From Methylomonas lenta (GTDB taxonomy: Bacteria; Pseudomonadota; Gammaproteobacteria; Methylococcales; Methylomonadaceae): DNA of 64,000 nt. The stretch lies in NCBI RefSeq assembly GCF_001644015.1, contig NZ_LUUI01000092.1:38290-102289 (forward strand). Direction: 5' to 3'. The translations under genes were made by a program, and so were the position numbers. The notes beneath the pieces were generated by a model. That model did no database searches and was not told where the DNA came from. It was given only the letters and a program-made list of their open reading frames with translations. Shown here piece by piece: positions 1-9,877 of the stretch. Each line of letters begins with the position of its first letter. Position 1 is the first letter of the stretch.

Positions 1-257
1 CCCAGTAATTTTGAAAATCGCTCAGCGACAGGCTTCAGACTTGAGGCTTCATCATATTCACCTTCCGTAGGACGACCCAAGTGCGACATCAAAATAACCG
101 CAGCACCACCAGCCAAAGCGGCTTCAACCGTTGGCACACTGGCTTGAATACGCAAATCGCTGGTAACTTTGCCATCTTTAACCGGTACATTCAAATCCTG
201 CCGAATCAGCACGCGCTTGCCAGCCAGATCCAGATCGACCATTCTCTTAATAGACAT
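1..257 (-). CDS. pgk: Phosphoglycerate kinase, N-terminal part (runs off window)
   Basis: The minus-strand reading frame gives the first 85 residues of phosphoglycerate kinase, the glycolytic and Calvin-cycle enzyme that interconverts 1,3-bisphosphoglycerate and 3-phosphoglycerate with ADP/ATP in the cytoplasm. Recognisable family signatures are [16 protein letters not shown] near residues 15-30 and the [13 protein letters not shown] segment near residues 59-71, both of which line the 3-phosphoglycerate site. The ATG at 257 is preceded by an AGGAG ribosome-binding site. The gene is cut by the window edge, so its 3' part is not visible. It is divergent from the VWA operon. Confidence 0.95.
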   Translation of the reverse strand, partial: MSIKRMVDLDLAGKRVLIRQDLNVPVKDGKVTSDLRIQASVPTVEAALAGGAAVILMSHLGRPTEGEYDEASSLKPVAERFSKLL

Positions 258-386
258 AAACTCTCCTAGGTGTAAAAAACGTAAGCATTATAAAGTGTAA
301 TTTACCGACAAACCTTAATAAACAGTGGTATTGGCAAGCGGTTAGACTATAGTTGAATTCATTTAGCCAAACTTTACAGCGAACTT

Positions 387-2150
387 ATGAAGACGTCGAT
401 CATTGTTTTCTTTATCAGCTTGCTACTGATAGCCAGCAAAGTTAATAGCACACCTCAAAGCCCAACCGATACGGACGAAATCCAGATATTGATTGATGTT
501 TCAGGCAGCATGAAGCAAAACGACCCACAAAATTTGCGTGCAGACGCGGCCCAACTGATTATTAATCTATTACCGGATAACGCTAAGGTCTCTATATGGT
601 TGTTTGCCGAAAAAACCACGCTATTAAGCCATAGCGATGCCGTTGATAAAACATGGCGCACACAAGCCGCGAAAACCAGTCAATCTATCCACTCACGCGG
701 CATATACACACATATTGAGGATGCCATCCAAACCACACTGAAACAGGGATTTAGCGGAAATGGCAATAAAAACCTGATTCTGTTAACCGACGGCATGGTG
801 GATATATCAAAAGATATCATGGTCAGCGCTGATTCCAGAGAACGCATACTCAGCGAATGGCTACCCACACTGCGCCAGAAAAACATCAAAGTTCAAACCA
901 TAGGCCTCTCCGAACAAACCGATAAAGAGCTGCTGGAGAAGTTGGCGTTTGAAACCGGCGGTTGGCACGAAACAGCAGAATCTGCTGAGCAACTACAACG
1001 CTTGTTTCTAAAAACAGCACAAAAAGTCGCGCCTCAAGACACTCTGCCACTGAATGATAATAAATTTTCTATCGACAACAGCATCAAAGAATTTTCGATA
1101 GTGGTATTCAAAAAAGCCGGCGCCCCAGCGACTCAATTGATTGCACCGGATCAGCAAAAACTCAATAAAAAAACCGACTCTAAAACTCTATTCTGGCTGG
1201 AAAGCAGCGGTTACGATTTGATCACGCTAAAGCAACCTATTCCGGGCGAATGGCAGCTTGAAGCATCCGCCGACCCCGACAATCAGGTCATGATACTCAC
1301 TGATCTAAAATTACAAATCGATGAGCTGAATAACTTCATTGCAGAAAAACAATCTATACCACTAAAACTGCACTTTACCGAACAGGATAAAATCATCACT
1401 CACCCCGACTTTCTAAGCTTGGTAAATCTCACCCTATCCATTGATCATCAAGACCCGATTAACATACCGGCAATAGCAACAGAACCCGGATTTTTCAGCC
1501 GCAGCTTAAACGAATTACCCAAAGGCAAACACCAATTAACTATCATTGCCGACGGTAAAACCTTTCAACGCGAAATCAACCAAGATATCGAAGTTGTCAC
1601 CTCCCCTATCACACTGGAAAAACTGATCGACGCAGAAAACCGGCAGATCAGCCTTAAATTCCAGCCGGATATCAGTCAATTGGATAGCTCGTCTGTCGCC
1701 ATCACGGCGATAATCCATAAACCCAATCTAGCCGCAGAATCTCAACTTGTTGAGGAACAAGATGGCGTATTGCAGTTAAAACTACCAGTCTTAGCTGCAG
1801 GTGAAACCATGCTAATTAACTTTAACATCACGGCCAAAACCCTAGATGGCAGCAGCGTTGCGCCTTTATTGCCGCCTATCTCGATCGATGATAGTTTTTT
1901 CGCTCCGCCTGCGCCAGCCGTTTCTCCAGTAGAACCCCAAGCCAGTTTGACCCCGGAAGTCGCCGATGCCACTCAAGCGCAACCCGAGACGGAAGTTGTT
2001 CCAGCCGAAGTAGAATCAAACTGGGGCATTACAATTGCGATTGTGCTGACTGTGAATTTACTATTAGGCGGGATGGGATTTTTTATCTATAAGAAACTAA
2101 AAATAGCCCACGCTAAAAAGCAACAACAAATATTGGAGAGATTGGCATGA
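387..2150 (+). CDS. VWA-domain protein with C-terminal membrane anchor
   Basis: This 587-residue exported protein begins with a hydrophobic signal segment (residues 4-20). A von Willebrand factor A domain follows at about 30-215, with an intact MIDAS metal site DVSGS at 37-41. The middle (about 230-500) looks like beta-sandwich domains. A proline/alanine-rich linker and one membrane helix (about 546-568) with a lysine-rich tail end the protein. The topology suggests a periplasmic VWA head held in the inner membrane. It overlaps the next gene by ATGA and heads a three-gene operon. Known VWA/MIDAS proteins bind protein partners in a metal-dependent way; the partner here is unknown. No strong ribosome-binding site is visible. 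Confidence 0.85.
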   Translation: MKTSIIVFFISLLLIASKVNSTPQSPTDTDEIQILIDVSGSMKQNDPQNLRADAAQLIINLLPDNAKVSIWLFAEKTTLLSHSDAVDKTWRTQAAKTSQSIHSRGIYTHIEDAIQTTLKQGFSGNGNKNLILLTDGMVDISKDIMVSADSRERILSEWLPTLRQKNIKVQTIGLSEQTDKELLEKLAFETGGWHETAESAEQLQRLFLKTAQKVAPQDTLPLNDNKFSIDNSIKEFSIVVFKKAGAPATQLIAPDQQKLNKKTDSKTLFWLESSGYDLITLKQPIPGEWQLEASADPDNQVMILTDLKLQIDELNNFIAEKQSIPLKLHFTEQDKIITHPDFLSLVNLTLSIDHQDPINIPAIATEPGFFSRSLNELPKGKHQLTIIADGKTFQREINQDIEVVTSPITLEKLIDAENRQISLKFQPDISQLDSSSVAITAIIHKPNLAAESQLVEEQDGVLQLKLPVLAAGETMLINFNITAKTLDGSSVAPLLPPISIDDSFFAPPAPAVSPVEPQASLTPEVADATQAQPETEVVPAEVESNWGITIAIVLTVNLLLGGMGFFIYKKLKIAHAKKQQQILERLA

Positions 2151-2755
2151 TGGCACTAGACTCAACCCTCATCATCATTATGCTGGAGATATTAGTACTA
2201 TTGATAGTATTGGTCATCAGTTTGTTATTTATCTCCAAGCGCAAGCGCAGCAAGGAACTCAACGCCATACATAGCTTTATAGATGAGTTGGAAAAAGAAA
2301 TTACGGTTAACAACAAACCACTCGAACGATTATTGGCTGATAGCTGTGGACTCGACCCACAGGAGGCAGAGGCCACTTTAAAAAACATTAATGCTTCTGA
2401 GCGGGCATTGTTACAAAATGTGATACAGCTTTTTTTGCAACGTGAAATGAGTTTATTGAAAAAGATTGATCAAAGCATTAGTCAGTTATCAGAACCCTAT
2501 CACCAATTGATCAACACTCTTTCCACACATCGCCCAACTGCGAACCCTACAGACACACAAGACCTTCAACGTGCCAACCAGCAACTAAAACAACAATTGG
2601 ATACGGCATTACGCACCATAGACGAGGTTACCACTGAATACACTCGCGTATTCAATGGCAACCAGACAGAGATGGAATTAGAAAATAGCAGTAAAAAAAT
2701 GCTGCAAATTTTTTACGATGCCGAACGCAGCATCAAACAACAGTTACACCCCTAA
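2147..2755 (+). CDS. Small membrane-anchored helical protein (VWA operon, gene 2)
   Basis: I do not recognise this 202-residue protein. It has one N-terminal membrane helix (about residues 8-28) followed by basic residues (KRKRSK), then an almost entirely helical cytoplasmic domain with heptad-like Leu/Ile spacing. The start overlaps the VWA stop as ATGA, with GGAGAG six bases upstream, so the two are translationally coupled. The downstream gene has the same plan: a membrane helix, then basic residues, then a helical domain containing a 'DP-x-x-A' turn and an 'E-x-x-L-x-Q' helix. The two may be diverged duplicates. The role is probably structural or scaffolding with the VWA protein; this is inference. 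Confidence 0.75.
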   Translation: MMALDSTLIIIMLEILVLLIVLVISLLFISKRKRSKELNAIHSFIDELEKEITVNNKPLERLLADSCGLDPQEAEATLKNINASERALLQNVIQLFLQREMSLLKKIDQSISQLSEPYHQLINTLSTHRPTANPTDTQDLQRANQQLKQQLDTALRTIDEVTTEYTRVFNGNQTEMELENSSKKMLQIFYDAERSIKQQLHP

Positions 2756-2766
2756 GGTAACTTATC

Positions 2767-3273
2767 ATGACAACCATCATGCTGATCAGCATAATTACAA
2801 CCTCATTGTTCCTAAGCTTGATAGCCGGCTTTTTAATTATCTCCTGGCATAAAAAGCGTCAAAGCTTTAGACAATTCGATCAGCTTTTAGCCGATATTAC
2901 CGATCAGCAAAATACCCGATCAGACACCTTAAAGCGACGTCTTATAGAAAAACGCCAGATTGATCCTGCCAACGCTCAAAGCATGAGCATTCATTTGATT
3001 GCAGCTGAAAAACTATTTTTACAGCAGTTCATCAATCAACAAATACAACAGCAACCCCTGGACGATTTTTATAGCCAGCTCTGCGAATTGTTGGATAGTT
3101 ATCTCAATATCACCCCCGAACTGGAAAATACCCAGCAAGCAGCGCCGACAAACTCCGCCCCCATACAAGACTCAGAAAATCCTGCGACTAGCCAAGACAT
3201 CAAGCCAGTAGCTGAATCAGAACCTAAACCTGACTCAGAACCTGAACCTGACTGGGGTGATGTTTTCGATTAA
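2767..3273 (+). CDS. Small membrane-anchored helical protein (VWA operon, gene 3)
   Basis: This is an unrecognised 168-residue protein. An N-terminal membrane helix (about 5-27) is followed by HKKRQ, a helical domain to about residue 115, and an acidic proline-rich tail (repeated S-E-P-x-P-D) ending in DWGDVFD. It starts 11 bases after the previous stop with AAGG upstream. It resembles gene 2 in layout: membrane helix, basic stop-transfer, and helices with IDP-x-x-A and AEKLFLQQF-type segments. The acidic C-terminal tail could be a docking peptide for a partner protein. It is the last gene of the operon and converges on the TPR gene. Confidence 0.72.
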   Translation: MTTIMLISIITTSLFLSLIAGFLIISWHKKRQSFRQFDQLLADITDQQNTRSDTLKRRLIEKRQIDPANAQSMSIHLIAAEKLFLQQFINQQIQQQPLDDFYSQLCELLDSYLNITPELENTQQAAPTNSAPIQDSENPATSQDIKPVAESEPKPDSEPEPDWGDVFD

Positions 3274-3405
3274 ATGTTATTTCTGCTGTAACTATTCAGC
3301 GCAAAGCGAACCAATGACCGTCAAGTCCAGCCAGATACTGATCACAAACATTTTATGCAAACGGTTAAGCCAAACTTTCAAACCGAAAAGCTTTTTGACA
3401 GCAGC

Positions 3406-4380
3406 CTAATCCCGGGCAAATTCCGCAATTTTTTGCTTATAGGGCGAATCAGACTCGCCCAGTGGAGCCCAAATTTCGAATGCTTGCGGCTTATCGCCAG
3501 ATTGGTAAAGGCTTAAGCCGTAATAAAACATCACCCGGTCGTTATGGCTATCATTGCGATAGAGAAATTCTAGCTGCTGTTTGGCTGGCTCGTTTTGGCT
3601 TTGCGATAGCAATATCACAGCCAGATCCAGCCGCACAGAATCGGTATCCGGGTAATAGTTTAATAAAGTTTTAAAGCTATCTACTGCCTGTGCCTTGTCA
3701 CCTAAACTCATCAACACATAGCCCAGATGACGCAGCGCAGTGTAATTGGCAGCGTCCAAGGTTAACGCCCGTTGCAGCGCTTCGCGCGCCGAGCCGTAAT
3801 CCTGGCGTAAAAACAAACTTACGCCCAGTTGAGCCCAGGCATCGGCATAACCGGGATTGATGTCCAGCGCCTGTTGATACAATGTAATAGCTTCCGGATG
3901 ACGATTTTGCATGGCAATGGCAGTTGCCAAGGACGTGATGATACGGGCGTCATATTGGGCATTGCGATGCGCCTGCCGCCAGGCATTTTCCGCGCCGGCG
4001 GCATCACCCATATTCAAGCGCAAACGCGCTAAGTTATCCCAAACCTGAGCATTGGCTGGGTCCAGATTGGCGGCTTTATGCAACAGATCCAATCCGTCTT
4101 GTACATCGCCCATCCCAGCCAGCACTTGCCCCAGATTGCTAAGAAAATTGGCATTTTTTGGGGCCAGACTCACGGCTTTTTGCAGGTGTTTTAGCGCCTC
4201 TTTCCATTGCTTCTGCTGGGCCAGCAAAAAGCCCAGATTGTTATGACTGGTAGCATTATCGTCATCAAGCACCAGCGCTTGCCGATAACAGTCAGCTGCT
4301 TTAGCAAGCTTACCCTGCAAATGCAATTGCGCACCCTGGGCGTTTAATTCGGTAATCTGCTGCGTCAATGTTGCATCCAT
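3406..4380 (-). CDS. TPR-repeat protein, last gene of eCIS operon
   Basis: This 324-residue protein consists of about eight to nine tetratricopeptide repeats with the usual A-x-x-x-Y/L-x-x-A-L pattern (for example ATSHNNLGFLLAQ and VWDNLARLRLNMGDAAGAE). No signal peptide or membrane segment is visible, so it is cytoplasmic and probably a protein-protein adaptor. Its ATG shares one base with the stop of the DUF4157 gene (TGATG), which implies coupled translation. TPR proteins made next to eCIS cargo genes could act as chaperone or loading factors. That job is inferred from position only. Confidence 0.82.
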   Translation of the reverse strand: MDATLTQQITELNAQGAQLHLQGKLAKAADCYRQALVLDDDNATSHNNLGFLLAQQKQWKEALKHLQKAVSLAPKNANFLSNLGQVLAGMGDVQDGLDLLHKAANLDPANAQVWDNLARLRLNMGDAAGAENAWRQAHRNAQYDARIITSLATAIAMQNRHPEAITLYQQALDINPGYADAWAQLGVSLFLRQDYGSAREALQRALTLDAANYTALRHLGYVLMSLGDKAQAVDSFKTLLNYYPDTDSVRLDLAVILLSQSQNEPAKQQLEFLYRNDSHNDRVMFYYGLSLYQSGDKPQAFEIWAPLGESDSPYKQKIAEFARD

Positions 4381-7300
4381 CAGGCTATCCTGTCGATCAA
4401 ACCACTTAATATGGCATCGGTATCGATATTGGGCGTTTCAAATTGTACATCGCTTAAGGATATATCAAATGGCTGCCCTTCTTGATAATGAATCGGAAAA
4501 CGCACCCCAAAAGTCAAATCCGAGCCGTATTCAAACGAAGCAAAATTCCAGCGTTGTTCGTAGACGGTAATCCACAGCGCTTCAACTTCAACGTAGCCGG
4601 AAATATCGAATACAAAGCGCGGTTGCGCATGAATATAACCTTCGGCATTGATTTCCAAACCAGTGCTTGGTGTCCAATCAAAATTGACAGCTGCTTCTGC
4701 GGCACCGGCTATACCCAACTGGCCGCCGATTTCCAAACCACCGGTAGCACTGGCACCCGGAATACCCAAACCGATGCCGGCCCGCACAAATAAGCGCACC
4801 CCTGCATCGGCAGGCACATTCAAATGTGCGCCGCCCGAGATATGAGTGTTTTCTTCATGACTGGGGTTATATTCCACCCGCAGATTCATCTGATCCAGCT
4901 GCCCCGGACCAAAACCAGCCACTGCATCGGCACCACCGGCAATACGGGCGACGATACCCGGCACAATGGGAATGGACGTGCCGACCGAAAACAGATTTCT
5001 TTCCACTTGTTTACGTGGCAACAACTCCACCGCACTAGGCAGGCCGATTTCGCCCACAACGGTGACTTCACCGTTGGGTGCAAAAGTGATACCGACCGTG
5101 CCTTGCAGCCAGGGCGCAATTTGCAAAGTAGCCGAACCGTTACCATACACATTTAGTGCGCCATCCGGCAGCGGCTCACCACTGGCGCGACCATCCTCTC
5201 CTACCGCTCGATTGGTCACCCCTACCGTGGCGTTGCCCGCCAGCATGCCACGCTGAAAGCCACCACTGAATTCTGCGGTGAATGCACCATTCTCATAACT
5301 TACGGTCAATTCGGAATCGATACCGGGAATGGCCGGTTGCGCCCGTCCGCTTGCAGATACTCGCCAAGCTTCATCTTGTTTCTGCAACCTGGCGTGAATG
5401 GAGCCGGAACGTATTGCCGGATTTGCACTAAGCTGGAGATCGCCCTCATAAATCAGGCCTTCGGCTTCAGTCTGTCGTACACTCACGGTTGCCTGTTCCA
5501 CGCCGGGTATTTCCGGAGCAACACTACCGGTAATTGTGAAATCGGCACCGTTAAAGTTTACCCCCAGGCTTCCGGATCTAACCCCACGAATGCGACCCTG
5601 ACCAATCGTCAGCTGCCCTTCGCCACTAAAGATGTTGTTACGATAAGCAATGGCGACATAGGAGGGGGCGTCAAACAATTCCGGATCGAAATTAAACCGA
5701 CCCGCCACAGCAAACTCGGCACCTCGACCCGTACCGGTCGATGCCTCAGCACCAATAAAGCCGTTACCAACTCTATCTATGGCCAGGTTTGCCTGTCCTT
5801 CAACCGCCAGACCACGCGCCACACTCAAAGCCACTGTCAACGACGACCCGGTAATCCGAACCGGTCCGGGCAAACTCAATTCACTACCGGAGAAGGTTTT
5901 TTGCAAGCTAACATCGGTACCGGTGATGACCACGCGAAGATCAGCATTCCGTATCAACTCAATATCGGTCATGACTCGCGCAGTGACAGTAACACCACCC
6001 AAATCGTCCATCGCCACGTCTTGAACCTGTAGAGGACTCATACCTTGTAACTGAATGTTTTCAGCACCGAATAAATCAATCACGTTTTGGCGTAAGGCAG
6101 AGAAATTCACAAAACCGGCTTGTGGTATGCCTTCCATGCGACTGACTTGCACTTCCACGTTGATACCGTGCCCATATAAGCCTCGATTTGCTGAAAATAG
6201 ACTGCCTTGTATGCGTGCGACCACGGCCTGATCTGGCGTCAAACTCATTGTTGTGGGCCTAAACCCGGGAATGAAGGTTTGGTCTGTGAAGGGGATTGCC
6301 GCCGATTCGCCTGTTGGCGGCAAATTGGCGGTAAAAGAGCGACCACCGGTCGAGTTATTGAAAATGATAAAGCGCGAAGGATTCGGCTCTAATCCTGCCT
6401 GTTGTACTTGCCGATGGTTCATCGGTAATACTGGGCCCATCTGTATCGCCTCATCCTTAACCTGCTCCAAGGTATAGTTGCGCCCAGAACCCGCAGTTGG
6501 TTTATCAAAAGCCGCATTGGTGATTTCAATGTTGTGATTGGCGCGCAAAGTTGCATAATCGGGACGATTGGCGCCCGTCCACATCACATCCGATGTTTTA
6601 CTCACCAATAAATTAACTCGGCGTTCTATCTCCTGATCGATCAAGGCACCAGAGCTGCGGTTGGTCGATGATTCCAGTAACCACAAGTTACTCATCTCCA
6701 AATCAGGACCATTCAGTTGATATTCCTGTTTATGATCAACATCGAACGTAGAAATTTGACCCTCTGGGGTCCAGTATGGCCTAAGCACCCTATTCCGGAT
6801 ACTGGTTCGATCACCTACCAGGTAGTTCTGCCGATCTCGGCCCGCCGCGCGACCAATACGAAAGTAGTAAACCGGTGATCCCGGCTCACCAAACTGCCAG
6901 GCCTGAGTAATTTTACTGTCCAAAGATGCATTTAGCCCGGCGCCGTCACGGGCAGCAGTATCCCAGGTTTGCGCCTGCCTGCCACTGCGCTGCTCACCGC
7001 TAGGCCTGACCCTGACCGGAATGGGTGTAAATGTTTGCTTCACGCGTGGCAAATGAACCCCCTTCAGCCCTAATCGATAAGGTGTCGAGGTTTTTTCGAA
7101 CGTTCCTTCCGGGCCATCATAGAGATTAGGGTTTGCTGGCGCCGAGGGAGCGGGAGTCGGATTTGGCGTTACTGCCGAAGGAGTCGATCCATTCGCCCGC
7201 ATGATTTTGCCGGCAATCCCGTCACTTTGTTGCACCACATGCGTCAATTCATGCGCCAATAATTTTCGCCCTTCTGCACTGTCTGGCGCATACTCGCCGG

Positions 7301-7907
7301 TGGCAAAGAAAATATCGTTACCCACAGTAAACGCTCTGGCATTGATACCCGCTGCCAAGGCTGCCGCTTCTCCACTATTGTGTATCCGCACCGCTGAGAA
7401 ATCCGCTTGCAACTGTTGCTGCATATCGTTTTTTACCGCTTCCGGCAGCGGCTCACCGTTGCCACGTAGGCTGTTAATACGTTCTTCCGTGGCCTGGTCG
7501 ATTTGCGGGACATCGCCTTTGGCTTGTAAGCTTTGCGTATCGGCTTTTTTGGCCAGATTGTTCTGCGGTTTTTTACTTAAAGTAGACTCAGGCTTGGTTT
7601 GGTCAGGTTTGCGTGACAAAGTTTGCTGCTGGTCGCCCAAATCCTCACCCGGTTGCAAAGTCGCGCGTTGTATAGCTTTATCTGCCCCTGTTACAGGCGT
7701 GTCGAGTTTAGCAGCACGACTGACCCGTTCGGCGACTTGATCGGCTTGCTGTTCATGTGCGTCGCCAGGTTGGCTGACTTTCATTTTAGCTTGCAGATAG
7801 CCAGGCGCTTTGTTGTCTGCCGCCCTGGCAACTGGTTTTTCGGTGCCAGGCTTGGCAGCTTTGTCAACGGCTTGCGGTTTACGTTTCATGGTTTGCGCGT
7901 TAGCCAT
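4380..7907 (-). CDS. DUF4157 (eCIS core) protein with embedded HNH-like motif; putative cargo
   Basis: This 1175-residue protein has four parts. A low-complexity basic N-terminus contains the VSQPGDAHEQQAD signature. The DUF4157/eCIS-core domain spans about 135-230, with DFSAVRIHNS and the zinc-peptidase motif HELTH at 219-223. A central segment around 380-425 reads FDVDHK...LNG.D...NLWLL....N, spaced like an HNH nuclease (H392, N407, N416). A glycine- and beta-rich C-terminal half follows. The start is the second of two ATGs: AGGAGG lies five bases upstream and the ATPase stop overlaps it as TGATG. DUF4157 proteins are the commonest eCIS-linked proteins and many are effectors. Nuclease activity is inference from a motif. 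Confidence 0.85.
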   Translation of the reverse strand: MANAQTMKRKPQAVDKAAKPGTEKPVARAADNKAPGYLQAKMKVSQPGDAHEQQADQVAERVSRAAKLDTPVTGADKAIQRATLQPGEDLGDQQQTLSRKPDQTKPESTLSKKPQNNLAKKADTQSLQAKGDVPQIDQATEERINSLRGNGEPLPEAVKNDMQQQLQADFSAVRIHNSGEAAALAAGINARAFTVGNDIFFATGEYAPDSAEGRKLLAHELTHVVQQSDGIAGKIMRANGSTPSAVTPNPTPAPSAPANPNLYDGPEGTFEKTSTPYRLGLKGVHLPRVKQTFTPIPVRVRPSGEQRSGRQAQTWDTAARDGAGLNASLDSKITQAWQFGEPGSPVYYFRIGRAAGRDRQNYLVGDRTSIRNRVLRPYWTPEGQISTFDVDHKQEYQLNGPDLEMSNLWLLESSTNRSSGALIDQEIERRVNLLVSKTSDVMWTGANRPDYATLRANHNIEITNAAFDKPTAGSGRNYTLEQVKDEAIQMGPVLPMNHRQVQQAGLEPNPSRFIIFNNSTGGRSFTANLPPTGESAAIPFTDQTFIPGFRPTTMSLTPDQAVVARIQGSLFSANRGLYGHGINVEVQVSRMEGIPQAGFVNFSALRQNVIDLFGAENIQLQGMSPLQVQDVAMDDLGGVTVTARVMTDIELIRNADLRVVITGTDVSLQKTFSGSELSLPGPVRITGSSLTVALSVARGLAVEGQANLAIDRVGNGFIGAEASTGTGRGAEFAVAGRFNFDPELFDAPSYVAIAYRNNIFSGEGQLTIGQGRIRGVRSGSLGVNFNGADFTITGSVAPEIPGVEQATVSVRQTEAEGLIYEGDLQLSANPAIRSGSIHARLQKQDEAWRVSASGRAQPAIPGIDSELTVSYENGAFTAEFSGGFQRGMLAGNATVGVTNRAVGEDGRASGEPLPDGALNVYGNGSATLQIAPWLQGTVGITFAPNGEVTVVGEIGLPSAVELLPRKQVERNLFSVGTSIPIVPGIVARIAGGADAVAGFGPGQLDQMNLRVEYNPSHEENTHISGGAHLNVPADAGVRLFVRAGIGLGIPGASATGGLEIGGQLGIAGAAEAAVNFDWTPSTGLEINAEGYIHAQPRFVFDISGYVEVEALWITVYEQRWNFASFEYGSDLTFGVRFPIHYQEGQPFDISLSDVQFETPNIDTDAILSGLIDRIA

Positions 7908-9868
7908 CATTGCCTCCTGAATCTGTCCAGTTGGGCCGGTAATTGTCGCCCCAACTTTTGATATTCCCAAGCCAGGGCTTGTAATACCGAGGCTTTGCTT
8001 AAGTTGTGTGGGTGATTTGCTTCGACAAACACGGCTGCATTCAATACTGCATTACGAATATAACCACCCGGCAATTCGCAATGTTGCGCCAGTAGTTTGA
8101 CGAACTCATCAGCCGGACTACGGGCACCGAAATGGCTCTGCCATAATCTGTAGCGCTGTTCTGCATCCGGTAACGGAAACTCCAATACCGCATCCAGTCG
8201 CCGCATAAAGGCTTTGTCGATACGCGACTGGCTATTGCTGGTCAGGATGATGACACCGGGATGCTGTTCGATACGGGTCAGCAAAAAATTCGTCAACATG
8301 TTAGCAAAGCGTTCGCTGGTTTCGCCGCCATCGCTACGTTTGCCAAATAAGGTATCGGCTTCATCCAGCAACAGCACGACATCGTGATCGGCAGCATGAT
8401 CCAACATCAGGCTGATATTTTTTTCGGTTTCGCCTATATATTTGTTCATCACCGCGGCCAGATCGACCCGGTATAAGGGGGCAGCAAAACAGGTAGCCAA
8501 ATAGCTGGCGGCCAGGGTTTTACCGGTACCACTTTCGCCGATAAACAAAGCCCGCACCCCATTATTAACCCCGCCACTCAAAGTCGCGCCCAATCCTTGC
8601 GCCATGGTTTCCCGCTGCTGACAACGTAAAATCAGATGTTGCAATTGTCGACTTAAGGTCTCGGGTAATATCAACATCTCGGCATCCACTTGCCGCTCGA
8701 CCGGTTGGGCCAGTAAACGCAGTTGATCGGCGCTCTGTAAAAAACGCGCATGCAATAGATGTTGTGGGTTGAGGGATTCCTGGTTTTGTATGGCTTGTAA
8801 CTGGGCGTGTTCGGCTATATTGATAATGGCGGGTGCCGACAACTGTGCCGATTCAGCGATAACAGCGCTGTTAAAGCCGGTTAATAATGCTTGCCATAAA
8901 CCCTGTCTTTGCAGTAGTGGCAAACCCGTTACCGTCATTTCCACCAGGCCAGGCGCATCCACGCTGCCATCACGCCCCAATACCACCACGCTAGTCACTA
9001 GAGTTAAGGCATCAGGCAATAACAGATGCTCGCCCGGCCCTAATAGCGGCTTAAGTATCGGCAACCAATGTCCGTACCGGGCCAGGATGCCGATTTGTTT
9101 GTCCTGACTGACGCTGGCATCGATCACCACCGGCTGTAAGCCCAGTTCATGCGCCAGTTTACCGGCAACCAATAAACAATTTTGTTGTTCGCCACGTAAT
9201 ACCAAGCCTTTCACCCGGCCCTGGGCGATCAATCTAAGTAATTGATCGCTACGTTGCTGAACTTCAGTAGCCAATAACGGCTGTTCAGGCAATGATAAAG
9301 TCCGGCAACCCGGCCAATCTATGGTTTTACCGTTCAGCAACTGCCATAGCTGTGGCACCATTTTAAGCCGACGCAACGGCAAGGGTTCGTCGCCGTCCAG
9401 ATTAACAAAGCCGGCATTAAGCAAAGGATGCTGCAATACATCCAGTGGAGTGTATGGCCGATTAAACAGCGCATTACAAATGGAGCAAATTAAATGCAGC
9501 TCCGGCCGCAATTGCTGCGGTTGTTGCAATAAACCAATCAACAAAGCCGCTTGATGATGGCTTTCCACTACACCGCACAAACTAAGCAAGAAAAAATCCG
9601 CAGCGTTTAACCGATAATCTCTCAGCACTTGTCCCAGTGTGCCCGGCAAGCTGGGTAGAATCTGCTCCAGACTATCGACCAGTTCCAGCCAGCTACGTTG
9701 CGGTTGTTGCAATAAGGCTTGCAAATGCCGCGTATCCTGCATTTGATTAACTAGTTCAGGCGTTTGCGGCAAATGCATCTCGGCAAACAACGCCAGCGCA
9801 TTTAACACCACGGTTTCCGCCAGCTCCTGCCCGGAATGCATCATAAAGCTTGGTGGCAACTGACTCAT
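7907..9868 (-). CDS. eCIS AAA+ ATPase (Afp15/Pvc15-like)
   Basis: This 653-residue ATPase has a complete AAA+ module in its C-terminal third: Walker A GESGTGKT at 444-451, Walker B VVLLLDEAD at 497-505, sensor-1 TSN near 543 and arginine finger RR at 556-557. The first 400 residues hold a helical domain and a degenerate nucleotide-binding fold (LVLRGEQQ near 223) without a proper P-loop. Every PVC/Afp-type eCIS carries such an ATPase, thought to act in assembly or effector loading. It sits immediately before the DUF4157 gene and overlaps it by one base, which fits a loading role. Confidence 0.92.
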   Translation of the reverse strand: MSQLPPSFMMHSGQELAETVVLNALALFAEMHLPQTPELVNQMQDTRHLQALLQQPQRSWLELVDSLEQILPSLPGTLGQVLRDYRLNAADFFLLSLCGVVESHHQAALLIGLLQQPQQLRPELHLICSICNALFNRPYTPLDVLQHPLLNAGFVNLDGDEPLPLRRLKMVPQLWQLLNGKTIDWPGCRTLSLPEQPLLATEVQQRSDQLLRLIAQGRVKGLVLRGEQQNCLLVAGKLAHELGLQPVVIDASVSQDKQIGILARYGHWLPILKPLLGPGEHLLLPDALTLVTSVVVLGRDGSVDAPGLVEMTVTGLPLLQRQGLWQALLTGFNSAVIAESAQLSAPAIINIAEHAQLQAIQNQESLNPQHLLHARFLQSADQLRLLAQPVERQVDAEMLILPETLSRQLQHLILRCQQRETMAQGLGATLSGGVNNGVRALFIGESGTGKTLAASYLATCFAAPLYRVDLAAVMNKYIGETEKNISLMLDHAADHDVVLLLDEADTLFGKRSDGGETSERFANMLTNFLLTRIEQHPGVIILTSNSQSRIDKAFMRRLDAVLEFPLPDAEQRYRLWQSHFGARSPADEFVKLLAQHCELPGGYIRNAVLNAAVFVEANHPHNLSKASVLQALAWEYQKLGRQLPAQLDRFRRQ

Positions 9869-9877
9869 AAGCCGGCC

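Noticed and set aside
5337-6032. 231-codon plus-strand frame opposite the DUF4157 gene
   Set aside because: It lies entirely antisense to a gene with clear domains and operon coupling; it arises from codon bias on the other strand.
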